This document shows, one piece after another, positions 21,801 through 32,264 of a stretch of 64,000 nucleotides of DNA. The position numbers were made by a program, and so were the translations under genes. How positions within the stretch are numbered: the stretch's first letter is position 1; every line of letters starts with the position of its first letter. Under the pieces are notes generated by a model that was given only the letters and a program-made list of their open reading frames with translations, was not told the DNA's origin and searched no databases. The stretch comes from Pyrocephalus nanus (lineage: Eukaryota > Chordata > Aves > Passeriformes > Tyrannidae): positions 17,467,501 to 17,531,500 of the forward strand of contig CM076267.1 in assembly GCA_038380795.1 (NCBI GenBank). Reading direction: 5' to 3'.

Positions 21801-24360
21801 TTGTAGTTAGAGATGCAAAGCTTGACTGTTAGCAGGCATTATAATCAATGGTGAGGAAGAATGTATCACTACTGGCACTTTGTGAGGCCAAATTTTTAAG
21901 AGAATCTTAATGAATAATATAAGCATTTTACTAGAATACCTCAGTGTCAGTATCAAAAAATACAAGATTTTCTGATGGATTTTACTATTAAGGAATGGAA
22001 TCAGTTTCCTTCTCTTCACAGAAGCCACTACTAGTGTTGCTAATTTATTCATCAGTGTGCATGAAGATTCATTTCTGCCTTGTGCAATGTCCTGGTATAT
22101 GAGAGATGATTCCTTCACTTGAATATAACATACCCTGCTATTGTACCAACATACACCATAGCAGTCATGTAGTCAGTCTTATTACAACCAAAGTGATAGT
22201 ATTAGGCTTTATTTTCACTTGTTTCATTTGGAGCTGTAATTTGGTGGTGCAACACTGACATCCAATGTTTATCACTAAAAATGCATAATTTCACATTTCA
22301 TAGGCTTCCAGCAATGGAACAAAAGCTCTCTGATTCTGTGGGAAATTACTCTGTTGTGGTAAAAAAAATTGTTTGATTGACCCCCACACTAGCTGACATG
22401 GCTGTAAATGAGTTAAATTGGACACCAAATAAAGTCTGACTATTACAGCATACATAAATAAATTTTTTGTGCTTAATAGAAGGCTAGAAGTTTGGTATAC
22501 TTTCATGTAGCCTGAAAAACTAAAGAAAACTAGTTTACAGCTGCCTGTAGGTTTTTTAAACTGTGATCCAGATTAGCCATAAACCCAAGTCACTGAACAT
22601 TTTTCAGAATTAAAATTGGGAGATTACTAAAAAGAAAGATTTCAAGTTTTTTGAAATTAATACAATTTCCAAGTAACAGAACTTCAATTAATAAAATAAG
22701 CTCTTTCGAAAGCTTTCAAATATGTTCTTAAAAAGTTTAGTCAGGTTTTTTTGTTCATTTATTACTTGCTGTTGGTAAGTCAAACCAGCAACAGCAGTTT
22801 TTGACAAATTAAGAAGTTACAGTTTATAAAGAGAAAATTGTAATTTTCTTCTTGGTGACACAAACATGTTTTATAGAGAAAAAGAGATGATCAGCAAAAT
22901 AACATTTGCTTAGTTTATGCCAGCTAATCAATTAATATCCCAATCAGAAGAAAGGTTTCAGTTGCTCCAAGTTATTTAGGTTACCAGTGTAGAGTGCTAA
23001 AAAGTGTGGAATCTTATTGTCAAGGCGCAGGAAAACTAAGGCTAATCTTACACAGAAGAGTTTTGTTCCTATGCATATTAGACTAATGAAAATGTTTTCA
23101 TTTCTTTCTGATTGGAAATGAAAAATTTAAGACATCTCAGTTCTAAGCACCAGAAATATGTGTCAAATCTCTCTCTCAAATATTGGTCAGACATTTATTT
23201 GAATATTTCCTTACTCAACCTGATTTTGCTAGTATTTCCAATATATTTTACTACAGACATCTTTTGTCCCTATGTGCAATTTTAACCAGCCTAATTTCAT
23301 TGAGTTTTCAAAAAAACCTTTAAAAAGTCAGATTTGTATCTATTTCCAGTTTACCAATACAAATTATGATGTTGCAGGAGTACAAAAGGAAATATTTTCA
23401 TATGAAAATGTATTAATGAATAACATAGATTTCTATTGACATGAAACTGCTATGATTTCTAATTATAAATAAATTATTTTTTCAGGTACTTTAGATCCAA
23501 TTTACCTATCTTGTTATAATTCTTTGTGAAAAGTTATGTAAAATACAACAATTTCAGGCTAAGGAATTCCGTAGTAGGATGGAAGACTAACTTAAATTTT
23601 AGACAAAAATCACAGTAATTATTGAAAAATTTTGATTTTACTTCTGTGCTATAAAATTTCCTTTTTTGGATCTTTCAGTTATATGAAAATAATAGTTGCT
23701 TGAGACAAACTAATAAAAGTGTGGCAGTGGAGTGCCAGTCTCCAGGAGGGTGATGGAGTGGCAATCAGTCTTGGACAGTTTTAAATCAGTGTCTACACAA
23801 ACAATTTGTTTGCATGCTGCTAATTTAATCCTTGTTGATTCATATTTAGGCAATATCTGTAAGGGGTCAATATTTTTAAACTCACATTAATTAAATATCT
23901 CTACAGAAGATACTAAAGGAGATAAAAATATAAAAATCAATAATTGTATATGTCACATTTAAAGTCTAACTACAATGCTTGTCTTTCATGTTCTCATGGT
24001 TAATCTTCCTGCTTTCAGTTAATTCTGCAAACCAAACTGCTGATTTCCCTTTTTCAGATAATTCTCTTTTGAACTAATTCCATACAATAAAAGATTTAAA
24101 TGACGATGACATTAACTCCAAATATCAGAGAGCACAACCTCAGAAGAAAACACCAATTTGCTGAAAGATCTGCACCTCTATGGCAAACTTTGGGCAATAC
24201 AATGCAGATAATGCACTCATCTTTCTCAAATAAATTGTACTGATAGCTCATATAAATCTTACCTTATTATACTTTGAAGTGATATGTGGCAGTTGCAGAA
24301 AGAGCTGCTACTCTCTCTTCTGCAATTATGGCAAGCCTTGAGGATCCTGAGCTCTGCCTA
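12865..24360 (-). CDS. GCG: Proglucagon gene (glucagon, GLP-1, GLP-2), complete
   Basis: GCG encodes the precursor that pancreatic alpha cells cleave to glucagon and that gut L cells cleave to GLP-1 and GLP-2. Joined exons (19728-19825, 19203-19364, 18293-18346, 16539-16676, 14351-14494, 13345-13369) give 206 residues, the length of the long chicken form; without the 54-bp cassette it is 188. Order: signal peptide (1 to about 20), glicentin-related peptide, Lys-Arg, glucagon 55-83, Lys-Arg, intervening peptide 1, Lys-Arg, GLP-1 112-148, Arg-Arg, intervening peptide 2, Arg-Arg, GLP-2 166-198, C-terminal tail. Every hormone is flanked by dibasic prohormone-convertase sites. GLP-1 and GLP-2 begin His-Ala, the DPP4 substrate signature, and DPP4 lies next door. 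All introns are GT-AG and in phase. Alternative products: see the cassette exon and the stop straddling the exon 4 donor. Confidence 0.98.
12886..12891 (-). terminator. GCG: GCG polyadenylation signal
   Basis: AATAAA on the minus strand lies about 455 nt past the GCG stop codon. It is followed by U- and GU-rich sequence (TTTTTTC, then TTCTTTTCTGTTG), the usual downstream element, so cleavage is expected near 12865. Another AATAAA at 13336-13331 is only nine bases after the stop and is an unlikely main site. Confidence 0.7.
13345..13369 (-). CDS. GCG: GCG exon 6 (C-terminal tail and 3' UTR start)
   Basis: The acceptor is a long T tract ending ctccag at 13371-13370. The exon completes an Arg codon and then encodes DLLEEYQ followed by TAA (13347-13345); chicken has DLLGEYQ. 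The 3' UTR continues to about 12865 and contains no other conserved feature that I recognise. Confidence 0.93.
13370..14350 (-). other. GCG: GCG intron 5
   Basis: AT-rich unique sequence with no recognisable repeat. The donor is atypical: GTGCCT at 14350, with poor matches at positions +4 to +6, while the acceptor is strong. If not spliced here, the frame stays open for 20 more codons ending at 14290. Confidence 0.85.
14351..14494 (-). CDS. GCG: GCG exon 5 (GLP-2)
   Basis: This 144-bp exon encodes [14 protein letters not shown], then the 33-residue GLP-2 that starts [20 protein letters not shown] and ends KVTQ. GLP-2 acts on gut growth through GLP2R. The acceptor is at 14496-14495 (tttgaag). 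The His-Ala-Asp start is the DPP4-sensitive form. Compared with chicken, Val replaces Ile at GLP-2 position 13 and Val replaces Met in the linker. Confidence 0.97.
14495..16538 (-). other. GCG: GCG intron 4
   Basis: About 2 kb, AT-rich. It starts GTAAGAATCC; because exon 4 ends with GA, the first base of the intron completes GAG and the next three are TAA, an in-frame stop. Near 15560-15720 (plus strand) lies a stretch that looks like an ancient amniote repeat. The rest is unremarkable. Confidence 0.85.
15557..15720. repeat. Putative ancient amniote interspersed repeat
   Basis: A TTA-rich run (15560-15588) is followed by an ATAGTGCAAG-like motif and, at 15660-15685, by cctgccccaaagagcttaca and gtctaa. 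This phrase is familiar from an old interspersed repeat seen in reptile and bird genomes, where "ccctgccccaaagagcttacaatctaa" recurs. I cannot assign the family by eye. Confidence 0.4.
16539..16676 (-). CDS. GCG: GCG exon 4 (GLP-1)
   Basis: This 138-bp exon encodes NAISKR (end of intervening peptide 1) and then GLP-1, starting [20 protein letters not shown] and ending AWLVNGRG before Arg-Arg. GLP-1 is the incretin ligand of GLP1R. The form 7-37 begins at the inner His-Ala-Glu-Gly. Chicken has HSEFER where this bird has HAEFER. The acceptor is cttacag at 16678-16677, the donor GTAAGA at 16538. Gly148 followed by Arg-Arg differs from the simple amidation site of mammals only in spacing. Confidence 0.97.
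17400..17540. repeat. Possible relic of an ancient CR1-like element (minus)
   Basis: The plus strand reads cctcctaatttagtaccatc, tgcacttttcatcagcatgc and then aacatttttaatgaaatgtt. This resembles the complement of older CR1 coding sequence ("tttgtatcatctgcaaattt", "aagcatgct", "aataaaaatattgaa"). It lies in GCG intron 3. Divergence is high and the limits are uncertain. Confidence 0.35.
18293..18346 (-). CDS. GCG: GCG cassette exon (intervening peptide 1 extension)
   Basis: Between the glucagon and GLP-1 exons, 54 bp with acceptor ctacag (18348-18347) and donor GTATTC (18292) encode [17 protein letters not shown] plus split Gly and Ser codons. The long chicken precursor contains [14 protein letters not shown] then PDQLSSNAISKR at the same place, so this is a real exon. 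Its length is a multiple of three and both flanking introns have the same phase, so including or skipping it keeps GLP-1 in frame: IP-1 is NGNAIS without it. The pyrimidine tract before the acceptor is poor (tggaattacactacag) and the donor is weak, which fits optional use. The very acidic, Gln/Glu/Asp-rich peptide has no known separate function. Confidence 0.92.
19006..19058 (+). mobile_element. CR1 3'-end fragment
   Basis: About 50 bp with the typical CR1 tail: ggctggacttgatgatcttg, then ttttccaacctaaatgattc and tgtgattg. It is an extreme 5' truncation, common for CR1, and is antisense to GCG in intron 3 just downstream of the glucagon exon. Confidence 0.85.
19203..19364 (-). CDS. GCG: GCG exon 3 (glucagon)
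   Basis: This 162-bp exon encodes the end of the glicentin-related peptide ([19 protein letters not shown]), Lys-Arg and glucagon, which begins [20 protein letters not shown] and ends FVQWLMST, followed by Lys-Arg-Asn. Glucagon raises blood glucose through the hepatic glucagon receptor. Thr at position 16 is the duck-type residue; chicken has Ser. Ser-Thr at 28-29 is typical of birds. Acceptor tcatag at 19366-19365; donor GTAAGC at 19202. Confidence 0.98.
19365..19727 (-). other. GCG: GCG intron 2
   Basis: A 363-bp intron with donor GTAAAT at 19727 and acceptor at 19366-19365. Nothing recognisable inside. Confidence 0.9.
19728..19828 (-). CDS. GCG: GCG exon 2 (start codon, signal peptide)
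   Basis: The acceptor is gacag at 19830-19829 and the start codon is at 19825-19823, three bases into the exon. It encodes [20 protein letters not shown] then [12 protein letters not shown]; the first 20 residues form a classical hydrophobic secretory signal. A second in-frame ATG at codon 3 is the same as in chicken; the first is taken as the start because chicken uses MKMKS. Confidence 0.97.
19829..24262 (-). other. GCG: GCG intron 1
   Basis: A 4.4-kb intron separating the untranslated exon 1 from the start-codon exon. It contains a short GTTT/GTTC run (20281-20310) and AT-rich unique sequence. Open frames here are short and without codon bias. In mammals a comparable intron 1 also exists in GCG. 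Confidence 0.8.
24263..24360 (-). other. GCG: GCG exon 1 (5' UTR, non-coding)
   Basis: The exon is inferred from the TATA box upstream and a good donor, AAG followed by GTAAGA, with the donor GT at 24262-24261. The transcription start is placed about 30 bp after the TATA box, near 24360. The exon has no ATG in the region read, so translation begins in exon 2. Vertebrate GCG genes share this arrangement. Confidence 0.75.
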
Positions 24361-24380
24361 GCTGCCTCTTTTGCACAGAC

Positions 24381-24391
24381 TTATATATATA
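24381..24391 (-). promoter_or_regulatory. GCG: GCG TATA box and proximal promoter
   Basis: On the minus strand tatatatataa sits about 30 bp upstream of the inferred start, 120 bp upstream of the exon 1 donor. About 110 bp upstream of the start, tgtttgct (24471-24478 on the plus strand) matches a FOXA-type site; FOXA proteins are known activators of mammalian GCG. That second assignment is only a motif match. Confidence 0.75.
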
Positions 24392-25976
24392 CTGTTCAGC
24401 TCTAGTAAGCATTACAGGAGTGCATCATTGCTGACAGTTTCCATATTCAACTTTAAAAAAAAAGTCATCATGTTTGCTATTCATTTCATTTGATAATTTT
24501 ACAAGCAATTTCACACATTCACTCTGCTTACTTTATGACATCAATGCTAACATGAATGTGCAAAAGGAGTGAGGTAGCAATGTCCAAAGAGGTAAATATC
24601 AAACAGAAGGGCATTAACGTGACAAACAGTGGGCAAAAGGTGCCTGGATTAAGGCAGCAATTTCTCCAGTTTCTGATTTGCCACATTTAACAGTTACAAT
24701 CCTGATTCTGTTGGCATCAATAGCATTGTCTTCACTTATTAATTTTAAATCAAGGTTTATAAATTTAATAGACTGTTAACAATAACAAAAAAAGGCTTCC
24801 CTTGAAGCCCTGGAATGATTCTTTAAGTAATCTTGTGCCAATATAATGAAGAGATGTGAATTTCTGCAGTGATGGCAACGCCTAGTACAGGTCAAATTTT
24901 TAAAAAAGTTTTGATTAGCCTTAGCTTAAAAATTCCAATTTTTTAAATGCTACTATATGAAAATTCATACGCACTTGAGAACTGTATGCCAAACATTCAT
25001 TATAAATTGACTTACACACAGTGGCCTATAGATTTATGTAAGATAAACCTGTTGCTCACACCTCCATTCCCTACAAAAAAACCCCAAAAAAACAACAAAC
25101 ACCAAAACAGATTTGAGATTTGTATCTGTATATGTTCTATGGAACTATGTAACCCATTCAGCAATGGGGACAATTTCACAGTTGTGATGGGGCAGCATTG
25201 CCAAAGAAAACTATGTTCAGCCATCTGGTGATGACAGAGAGATTGACTCAGGGAAGTCAGGTAAGAGACAGGTAGGAGAGTGACTCAAAGCTTGTCAATG
25301 GCTCTGGCAGCTGAAAAGAACTTGCAGTCATGAATATGGGTCTTCTATCCCATCAGTGAAGCAAGAGAGATATCCTCCTTAAAAAAATTCTGGAGGAGAA
25401 GTTTTACTTCATGGACTTTTTTATACATCATGATAATCCTTTGCAAAATGCAAAAAGGCACAAAAAATGAAATAGTATTATTATTACAACTGTAAGGTGC
25501 CAGGCAGTCAGGAGATGCATTAAATGTGAAGGACTCCACCTTGAGTTTCAGTTCTGTTCAGTAGAGGGAAGGTTCTGGAATCAGTGGACATCTCACTGAA
25601 CATTAATGACAGCCTGTCCTCCAGTCTGGAGCAGCCCATGGTCTGATTTGTGGCACAAGGCATACACATCACAACAAACCCTGTTATTTCCTCCAACATT
25701 GCTCCTTGAAGTCAACAAAGAATCCGCTTTATTGAGGTAACTTCCCACTGGCTGACCATAGTCAGATTGGCATAGCCCATATGATACAATTGAGGCAGTG
25801 TATAAGCTTCATACCTGTAAGGCAAAGCAAAATTTAAAGGATCTTTCCTAGACCTTTACCTAAATACCTTGCTGTGGTACCACAGTAGGGGTTTAGGGAA
25901 ACATTGTCTCACTACACAGTCCACATAATCAAGTTTAATTTTTTTCTTTAGAATAATTTTTATATACTCATGGTTT

Positions 25977-25977
<1 letters not shown>

Positions 25978-26010
<33 letters not shown>

Positions 26011-26021
26011 TATGTGTGTGT

Positions 26022-26054
<33 letters not shown>

Positions 26055-26062
26055 TGTTTTTA
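25978..26062. repeat. Poly(T) followed by T4-5G repeats
   Basis: A 32-nt T run (25978-26009) continues into tatgtgtgtg and then several ttttg and tttttg units. This is simple-sequence DNA, perhaps the decayed complement of a poly(A) tail. Confidence 0.92.
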
Positions 26063-26639
26063 GCTACAACACAAGTGTCTAATGATGCTGCTGCTCCAAA
26101 CTTAAGTGCACAGCTTTGGTTCCCCTTATCACTGCCTTCTGTTTGTACCTTCAGTCATTTCTGATAGCCTTATTTTGCCCATTTGTTTTTAATTACTACT
26201 TCTTTCCTCCTCTATTCCACATGTTCTCTTACCCATGTCCTCTTTCTTCCTGCTCCTAATTGTATTTTTCACATCCACTCAAAGTCATTGATTCCTAGTC
26301 ATTGATTGACATAGGATATACAAACTTGCACACATATTTATCAAACTTGACTTTTCATTTTTTTTTTTTTTGTTTGAAATTAGCAGAATTACCATCTCCA
26401 TACACCAACCTTCCCTAGGCACACAGCTGTGTAATGTCTAAGACATGGTGCCAGTGGGGCCAAAATAAACCTGGAAACAATCTCATACCCCAAACCTTCT
26501 TATTTTCATGAGATGCTGATGTCACTGAGATGCTTTGCTGTCTTTATCTCAGAATTACTTTTTAATCCAATTTCTATTTCAATTTTATGAGTGTTATGCA
26601 GGGAATGAAACATCAAAGTCTGAATCTGAGCCCACCCAG

Positions 26640-26770
26640 CACCATATCTTCGAGGCCCGGTCCGTCCATGGAGCCGGTCAGCCCGGCGGAGGCCGCACTG
26701 CTGGACCCTGCAGTTCTCCGGCAGCGCAGCAGATGGGGATCAAAGGGCCCTTTAGACCGGCTCTGCTCCA
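26640..26770. other. Isolated CpG-rich patch
   Basis: About 130 bp with clearly higher GC and over ten CpG dinucleotides (ggcccggtccgtccatggag, then cggtcagcccggcggaggcc) in AT-rich intergenic DNA, about 2.3 kb upstream of the GCG promoter. Both strands are open here, but frames run into a microsatellite, so a protein is unlikely. It could be a small unmethylated regulatory element, a fragment of a GC-rich retroposed sequence, or part of an unrecognised exon. Confidence 0.5.
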
Positions 26771-26774
26771 GCAG

Positions 26775-26850
26775 GACACACACACACATACGGACACACA
26801 CAGACACACACAGACACAGACACAGACACGGACACACACACACACACACG
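26775..26850. repeat. CA-rich microsatellite
   Basis: An imperfect (CA)n tract with interruptions of the type acacagacaca and acacgg. The plus-strand frames through it give His-Thr repeats and the minus-strand frames Val-Cys repeats; these are artefacts. Confidence 0.95.
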
Positions 26851-29690
26851 CTTTTCCTACAGTTACCTGGCTACACCCTGTGTTAAAGACACTTAGCTTT
26901 CTAAACAGGCAATACAGAATGTGAGACAATGTCATCTCCTCCAGGAAACAGACAGTTTTTCTCTTTTTGTTTAGTGCAGTTTATTTTCTTGTGTCATAGA
27001 GAGTTCCCTCCTTACAGTAGGATGATTCCAGAAAAAAGCATGAGACAGAGCACCTCAGTGCACTTGGTTGGGCAGGCTATTACAGAGCTATATCATCTGG
27101 AATCTAAAAGGTGACTGGTTATTTGTTTTTCAAGTGATACATAGAAAATAAAAAGTACAGAAAAGAAGTGAAATGCCATTGAGAAGCATGAAATCTTCTG
27201 TTGCCAAAAGTGAGTCTATAGGAAATACTTCAAATACAGCAAACAAGAGTTAGCAAACAGAAGCAGAAAATTTTATTAAGTGTGTGAAATATGTATAGGT
27301 ATTCAGTTTTTTTCCTCTCACATTTTAAAATACAATAGTTAGTTGGCACCTCGTAGCAAAAATCAAGGGCAACCTCAGTCTCCTGTATATCATAGTTGTC
27401 ATATGAGACAAAACTTTGAGTAAGACTAAAAGACAGCCTGACAGACTTGCCTTCAGAAAAGTTTCATTTTTTTCAAGATTTAATTGGAGTCCTTAAAAAA
27501 ATCTGTTCACTGCATTTGGAGTTGATCAGTTTCCTGTACCATCATCTTAGTACCTGGTAATGTCTGTTATTCAGGACAGCGTACTGCACTCACTGGACAA
27601 AATCTCTGTAGGGAAAGTTATGGAAGAACTAAAACAAGAAGCAGAATTCTTACCAGATGCACACTGAACCTGATGCCCTAGCAGTAACAATTCCATGGCT
27701 TTTCAGAAAAATAGGATCAATCTATTTGTTATAACTGGCTAACATACTCTGAATATAATAATTTTCCAGAATGTTTCTCTCAACTCTCAAACTGTTGGTA
27801 CAAAAAAAAATAACTTAAAATTTAAATTTTCAAGATTTGAACATTCTAATGAATTAAGAACTTGCTGAATTTTGATTGTAAAAAGTAAAAAAATCCCTAT
27901 CAAATGCTTTCAAAAAAGTGACCCCCTCAAATATTTGTGTATTTCTTCATTACATTATTTATTGTTATTATATTATTATCCATGTCTAAAGGGAGGAGGA
28001 TGCATCTTGGGATATGACTACAGGCCCACACCCTTTACTTTCTTATATTGCACAGAAAGCATTCTCTCTCTACCGTTGTCAACACTGAGTTCAGAGGGCT
28101 GGGCTCTGCAGCCCCTTTCATTTTCCTATCCTTGCTAGATGATATTCAGCCAAAAGAGCCCTACATTCCCCTTCTGAGGATTAGTGCAACCAATATAGGA
28201 ACAATATCCATGTAAATACATGCATACAGGAAACAAGATGTTGTATACATACATGTGTGCTTGTGCATAACACAAAAATGTGTAGCTATGTGTATATACA
28301 ATTCCATGGCTACCCTTTGGAGAGCAAGAACAGCTTTCTGACATGGAGGATTAGTTTAGGGTCTCTAAGCCTGTCCACAGCATGCAACTCCATGTTCATC
28401 ACCATGGATGTTGACTGGTTTGTACCTCAGGATAGACAGCTATTGTAACCATGTTGTAGCCCACACTGTCTACTCACTAAATTGGAATCATTCCATTGCA
28501 AGTCAATGGAGCTGCATCAATTTGCGCAAGCAGAAGAGCTGGCCAAATATGTACTAGTTATTTTACATTCTGAGAAGACAATGTTCATAATTGAAAGTAA
28601 TACCAAATGCTCTTAACAAATACTATGAATTATTCAGATTAAATATAGAGCCTTCAAATGACTCTATAAAATGTTCTAAACAGCTGTGCCTTGTAATTGG
28701 AACTGACTGGCAAAATGGAAAGTATTGAATGCAGTCTGATTTTGACTTGATGTCTGAGTAAAATGAGTATAACACCAACCATATTCTAGAACCTGGCTGG
28801 AGTTATACTAGGTTTTCTACGCAGTTTCTCTTCGGGCCTTTTCTTCTTTGCAGCTGCAGTAATCCCAAGTGAAGCAAACCACATAGCTCCACATTTGAAG
28901 TGTGAGGATTGCACGTTCATTGATATGTGCACCTCACACAGCACAAATGAGGTAGAGGATGAAAACAGGTTTGGAGTGGAATCAGTGGCTTTCTAATATT
29001 TATGTACACTTCAGCTCCTAGAATAAAGCAACTTTTACTTTTCTGTTCAAGTTTTATTTTGTAAAAGCAGAAGAAGATTTATAGTGGAAACTGACTTGTA
29101 AACAACTGTATTTGTGGCTATTTATCAAGGGTCTGTTTACTTAATTCAGAGCAACTATGTCCAGTCTTCAGAGCCTTGTATACCTTGTTTACATGACAGA
29201 TATTTGAAGACTTAAGTTTCACTGTCTGAAGTGGTATGTTGGGGTATCTGAAGTGTGAAAGTGTTATTCAAAAGACAAAAGAAGTGCTCAGCATTTTCTG
29301 AAAACCAGATCCTCTATTTTAAAGTGGGCAGCTAAAATGTGAGGACATTCATTCATCAGCTTAGAAAAGGTTGTCAATAAGAGCTTAGCTGAAATTCAAA
29401 TTGTGTCCCAGTGTTTGCTCTTACACACCATGTTCTATGTCTGTAGTATAGTTATATATACTTTTTATTCATATATAAGGCTAACCCTTAAACATACTTT
29501 GTTAGCTTCAACTTGATACCTCACGACAAGCCCTTCAATCTTCAGCTGTTGAAGGTCCAGTGAATGTTTGTAGTAATGCTTTTAACATGGATTGTATTTG
29601 CAGACAACCAAGCAGAACAGAAAAGGTTCACTTTCTAGAGAAAAAAAGGCTTGGGAGAATCTTATCACTGTATATAAATATAATACAAAT

Positions 29691-29750
29691 ATAAATAAAT
29701 AAATAAAAGGGATGTATAAAAATAAAAGGGATGTATATAAATAAAAGGGA
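29691..29750. repeat. Short tandem repeat, about 19-20 bp unit
   Basis: Three diverged units built on aaataaaagggatgtat occur head to tail after a (TAAA)n run, immediately before a CR1 3' fragment. Confidence 0.8.
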
Positions 29751-29760
29751 TGGTCTAAAG

Positions 29761-30016
29761 AGGACTGAGCCAGGCTCTTTTCAGTGATGCCCAATAACAG
29801 AACAGGAAAACTTTTTTACCATGAGGGTAACCAAGCACTGACAGCAGTGGCCCAGAGAGGTTGTGTGGAGTGTCTATTCTTTTAGATATTCAAAAGGCAT
29901 CTGGACAAAGTCCTAGGCTCCCAGATGTAGATAGCCCTGCTTCAACAGGGAAGTGGGATAAGTAGACCTCCAGAGTTCCCTTCCAACCCCAACCATGCTG
30001 TGATTCTGTGATACTG
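29761..30016 (+). mobile_element. CR1 3'-end fragment
   Basis: About 255 bp of the non-coding 3' end of CR1: gaaaacttttttaccatgag, then ccagagaggttgtgtggagt, ttcaaaaggcatctggacaa and the end ccttccaaccccaaccatgc, tgtgattctgtgat. Lies between FAP and GCG. Confidence 0.92.
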
Positions 30017-32264
30017 CAAGGGCAGGTTTGAGATGCTCTGCACCATTTCTATGATTGACTGCAATGTTATCTGTCATTAGCACAGGTCAGGCAGTAATTT
30101 GATGTTGTAGATGTTTTTAAGAGGGTTTCTCTGACACTCACAGCATCCTAGGATGTTTTCCCCCAGGTTATCAAAGCACATGGTTGCAAAATCATAAAGC
30201 TCTCAGGTTAGACATTATTTCAGCAACTCAGTGTAAATGTCACACTCTACTGGAGACACATTCCCTTTCTTTGGCAAGAACACTGTGTAAGGCAAAGACA
30301 TTACCATGAAAAACAACAAAGGAAAAATGATAGCAGCAAAATTCACTTTCCCCCACTCCCCCCTCACTTTTTATCCCCACAACTGCTGCCTAAAGCTAAA
30401 TGGTGGACAATTTGGAAGATGTGTACTCTGATTGCCTTAGGAAACAAACAGACTTTAGGGCAGATTAATAATGAAACAACTAACCCACCCCTTGAGAATG
30501 AGGTACCTTCTGTTATTTTATTTCACAGATTTTCCTGAAATGTCTCTTATTCCAAATACTTCCAGAAGCTTCTGACAACAGACCTGTGGGTAGGGTGTGA
30601 ACAACACATCACATCATTTTACTTCTCACAGTACCCACAAAGGGCCAAGTCACCTGACCATATTTCCAGAGTTCATAGGATTTTCAAAAGAATAAATAAA
30701 ATAAAGGCTCAGAAGTTGAAAGAGAACTTAATATATTGATATTTGTCTGAGATCAATACCATGCTCTTTTGAAAATTGCTCTGGGTTCCCACTGACATAC
30801 TGAGGTATCTTAAACCTTTAAGCACCTGGGATAAGATTTTTATCTCTTTCACCACAATGGTGCGATGATTTCCATTGTGCTGTATCAATATAAGAAGCTG
30901 AGAGTTAAATCTCTGTTATTTCAAATGAATTGTATTCCTTATTTGTAAGATAACCACATTTCTGAGACTAGTGTTGTGTGAAGCAAATGCATATAGGACC
31001 ATATAATCAACATCTAATTAGCCCCACTTCATGTTATATTTGCTTAATGTTAACTTTCTTAGAGCTATAATTTTTTCCTTTAGCCATTATAGCAGTTGAA
31101 TTTTAATTACATTACCAACAAAAAGCTCATTAACGTCACATAATTGGCAGCGTTTCCAAAAAAACCTGAACTAATTGAGTATTTTCTGAAGAGTTCCCAT
31201 CAAAGTATAATTTAACTATTACAAACAGCTTGGGAACTACATTTACATAAAGATGTATCTAAGGAACGTTCTCATGTGTGGAAAATCAGATTTGATATTG
31301 CCATTAACAAACGAAGGAAGCTGTTACATAGCAAATCACTTCCACATTTTAATTATTTTGGCTAAGCCCCATGTTTTTGTCAAGAAAGTCAAATGAAACC
31401 CCTTGCTTTTCCACAAAGAAGCAGCAACTGATCTCTGACAGAGTTAGGAAGCAGCTTGGTTTGTAGGAAGGCAACACACTCTTTTTCAGGTTATTTTGTA
31501 CTCCCAATAGCTAATAGCAGAGATGAGATACTGTGTTAGACAGACCATGATCTCTTATGCAGTAGGCTACCTCAAAATGTGAGAAAGGAATCATCTAATC
31601 TACAATGGATCTCTTCCCAATCATCTGGTTAATATTCTTATCTTATGAGAGGACTGATTTAATTACTAATAAAAAGAATACAAGTATTCCAATCATTATT
31701 AGCTTCTAGCATTTTTAAAAGACCCCCTAAAATAGTTTCACTAGAAACAAAGCAAAGAAAGCTTTGATCCTTCCCCTTCAGTCTGAGATGAATGACACTG
31801 AGATTAATTTGAATGCTGAGGTGATGATTAGAGATTAAAAACAGGCTAAAATGGCTTGCAGATTTTGAATGCAGGCAGAAAAAACACTGAGGTAAAATAG
31901 TTATCATGATTGTCCTGCTTTTATGTTTAAACCTGAACATTGAGAGTTTTGCAGAATCAAGATGTCATATATGAGTTGAATAAAATTTGAACAAAGCATT
32001 CAATACTCTTGATAAATATCCAAATTTCAGCTTTAAATACCGTGTGTTCCTACTCCTGCTTGAATTCTTTCCAAGAAATTGGAAATAAATTTTGAGAAAC
32101 TGGTTCTTGTAAGGGTGCTAATTTGGTACTTGTACTGCTTTCTTTGTCCTTTCCCACTTTACAGTTGTAGTTAACAAATGCAAGCATATTAATCTGACAG
32201 CGTGTCTTTGCAACCTTTCTTTGGACTGCAGAATGGAAGTTTAAGCAAGTTGGCAATAAATGCA

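Larger units (their letters stand above)
24400..32260. other. Intergenic region between GCG and FAP
   Basis: About 7.9 kb upstream of GCG and downstream of FAP. It contains a T tract with T/G-rich repeats (25978-26062), a CpG-rich patch (26640-26770) next to a CA-rich microsatellite (26775-26850), a short tandem array (29691-29750) and a CR1 3' end (29761-30016). No gene is visible. GCG enhancers would be expected somewhere in its first few kilobases but cannot be read off the sequence. Confidence 0.7.

Noticed and set aside
26535..26924. Plus-strand open frames of 129 and 99 codons
   Set aside because: They run through a CA microsatellite giving His-Thr repeats; no conserved protein is evident. 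The CpG-rich part is kept as a separate observation.
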